Below are positions 52,931-53,230 of a stretch of DNA of 53,230 nt, piece by piece; the first letter of the stretch is position 1; the number at the start of each line of letters is the position of its first letter. The notes beneath the pieces are model-generated. The model saw only the letters and a program-made list of their open reading frames with translations, did not search any database and was not told the origin of the DNA. This stretch comes from Rhodospirillales bacterium (lineage in GTDB: Bacteria > Pseudomonadota > Alphaproteobacteria > Acetobacterales > Acetobacteraceae). A program made the translations under genes and the position numbers. The stretch spans positions 1 to 53,230 of the forward strand of contig CANFKS010000015.1 of assembly GCA_947447625.1 (NCBI GenBank), written 5' to 3'.

Positions 52931-53230
52931 GACCATCGCCAGAAAGCCATCCGCCCCGGCGGACACGACCAAAAAGCCCGCCGCGCGTGCCCGCAAGGCA
53001 CCGGCCGGACTGATCCCCGCGCCGCCCGGCACGCCGCGCAAGAAGGCCGCTGTGGCCGGACCGCGCAAGCGCGCCCGCGGGCCGACGCTGCCCTCCGAGC
53101 GGTTGGACGAATTGCAGAAGATCATCCTCGACTGCCTTGAGGACGACAAGGCGGAGAATGTGATCGCGCTTGACCTCGCGGGGCGGGCCTCGTTCGCGGA
53201 CAGGATGGTGATCGGCACCGGGCTTGCGGA
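52887..53230 (+). CDS. rsfS: Ribosomal silencing factor RsfS (partial, runs off window)
   Basis: The frame that becomes SERLDELQKIILDCLEDDKA and DLAGRASFADRMVIGTG is the RsfS/Iojap core; RsfS binds L14 and blocks subunit joining in slow growth. Only the start is in the window. The in-frame ATG at 52887 (MPLPRPFG) overlaps nadD by 44 nt and gives a basic, Ala/Pro/Lys-rich extension of about 70 residues before the core. A GTG at 53052 is an internal alternative. The nadD-rsfS order is conserved. Confidence 0.85.
   Translation, partial: MPLPRPFGPPSWESRTIARKPSAPADTTKKPAARARKAPAGLIPAPPGTPRKKAAVAGPRKRARGPTLPSERLDELQKIILDCLEDDKAENVIALDLAGRASFADRMVIGTGLA

Overview
The window is about 53 kb of high-GC chromosomal DNA from an alphaproteobacterium, most likely Acetobacteraceae (Rhodospirillales). 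Supporting signs are a CtrA response regulator beside flagellar fliI, a short alphaproteobacterial HPr kinase, an RplY with a long Ala/Lys tail, an HdeA-like periplasmic protein (seen in acid-exposed bacteria), and many 4-nt gene overlaps of the ATGA or GTGA type. The genus is not determined from sequence alone. No tRNA, rRNA, CRISPR array, prophage or complete insertion sequence was seen.

Layout. 1-4.1 kb (minus): ABC importer with one ATPase, two tandem paralogous binding proteins and a permease that leaves the window. 4.2-5.9 kb (plus): coaE-dnaQ-thioesterase. 5.9-7.6 kb (minus): threonine dehydratase and enoyl-CoA hydratase. 7.7-11.6 kb (plus): a complete regulatory phosphotransfer chain, hprK-rapZ-EIIA-HPr-EI, with no sugar permease. 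11.6-13.3 kb (minus): fsa-like and xerC. 13.4-18.2 kb (plus): priA, a UPF0114 membrane protein and an ABC exporter. 18.2-23.4 kb (minus): a cobalamin-riboswitch-controlled TonB receptor, a sulfotransferase-like gene, and a crotonase/CoA-transferase pair. 23.6-26.1 kb (plus): rplY, pth and ychF. 26.3-30.3 kb (minus): an RgpF-like protein, a methyltransferase-glycosyltransferase fusion, a fliJ-like gene and ctrA. 30.5-32.4 kb (plus): fliI and an AhpD-like gene. 32.5-35.7 kb: a DsbA/kappa-class thioredoxin-fold gene, an S9 peptidase and a hypothetical gene. 35.8-37.1 kb (minus): three small exported proteins in lower-GC DNA. 37.2-42.6 kb: a tandem repeat, class III aminotransferase, gamma-glutamyltransferase-like gene, small ORF, hemW and lysE-like gene. 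42.6-48.0 kb: an orphan sensor kinase, then a ThDP enzyme and a serine beta-lactamase-like hydrolase. 48.1 kb to the end (plus): rplU, rpmA, obgE, proB, proA, nadD and the start of rsfS.

Two signals cut across the genes. First, the strand composition flips sharply between about 32.43 and 32.55 kb. To the left the top strand is C-rich whichever strand is coding; to the right it is G-rich whichever strand is coding. This is the kind of skew switch seen at a replication origin or a large rearrangement boundary. Second, at least five copies of a two-hairpin intergenic repeat (about 100 bp when complete) lie in the same orientation at 16.2, 21.3, 24.3, 26.1 and 40.8 kb. Several begin or end on a stop codon, and their stems show compensatory changes.

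Most genes are housekeeping and recognised at family level. The least understood parts are the glycan locus beside ctrA, the small exported-protein cluster, the in-frame repeat inside the sensor kinase ATPase domain, and the apparent CTG start of nadD.
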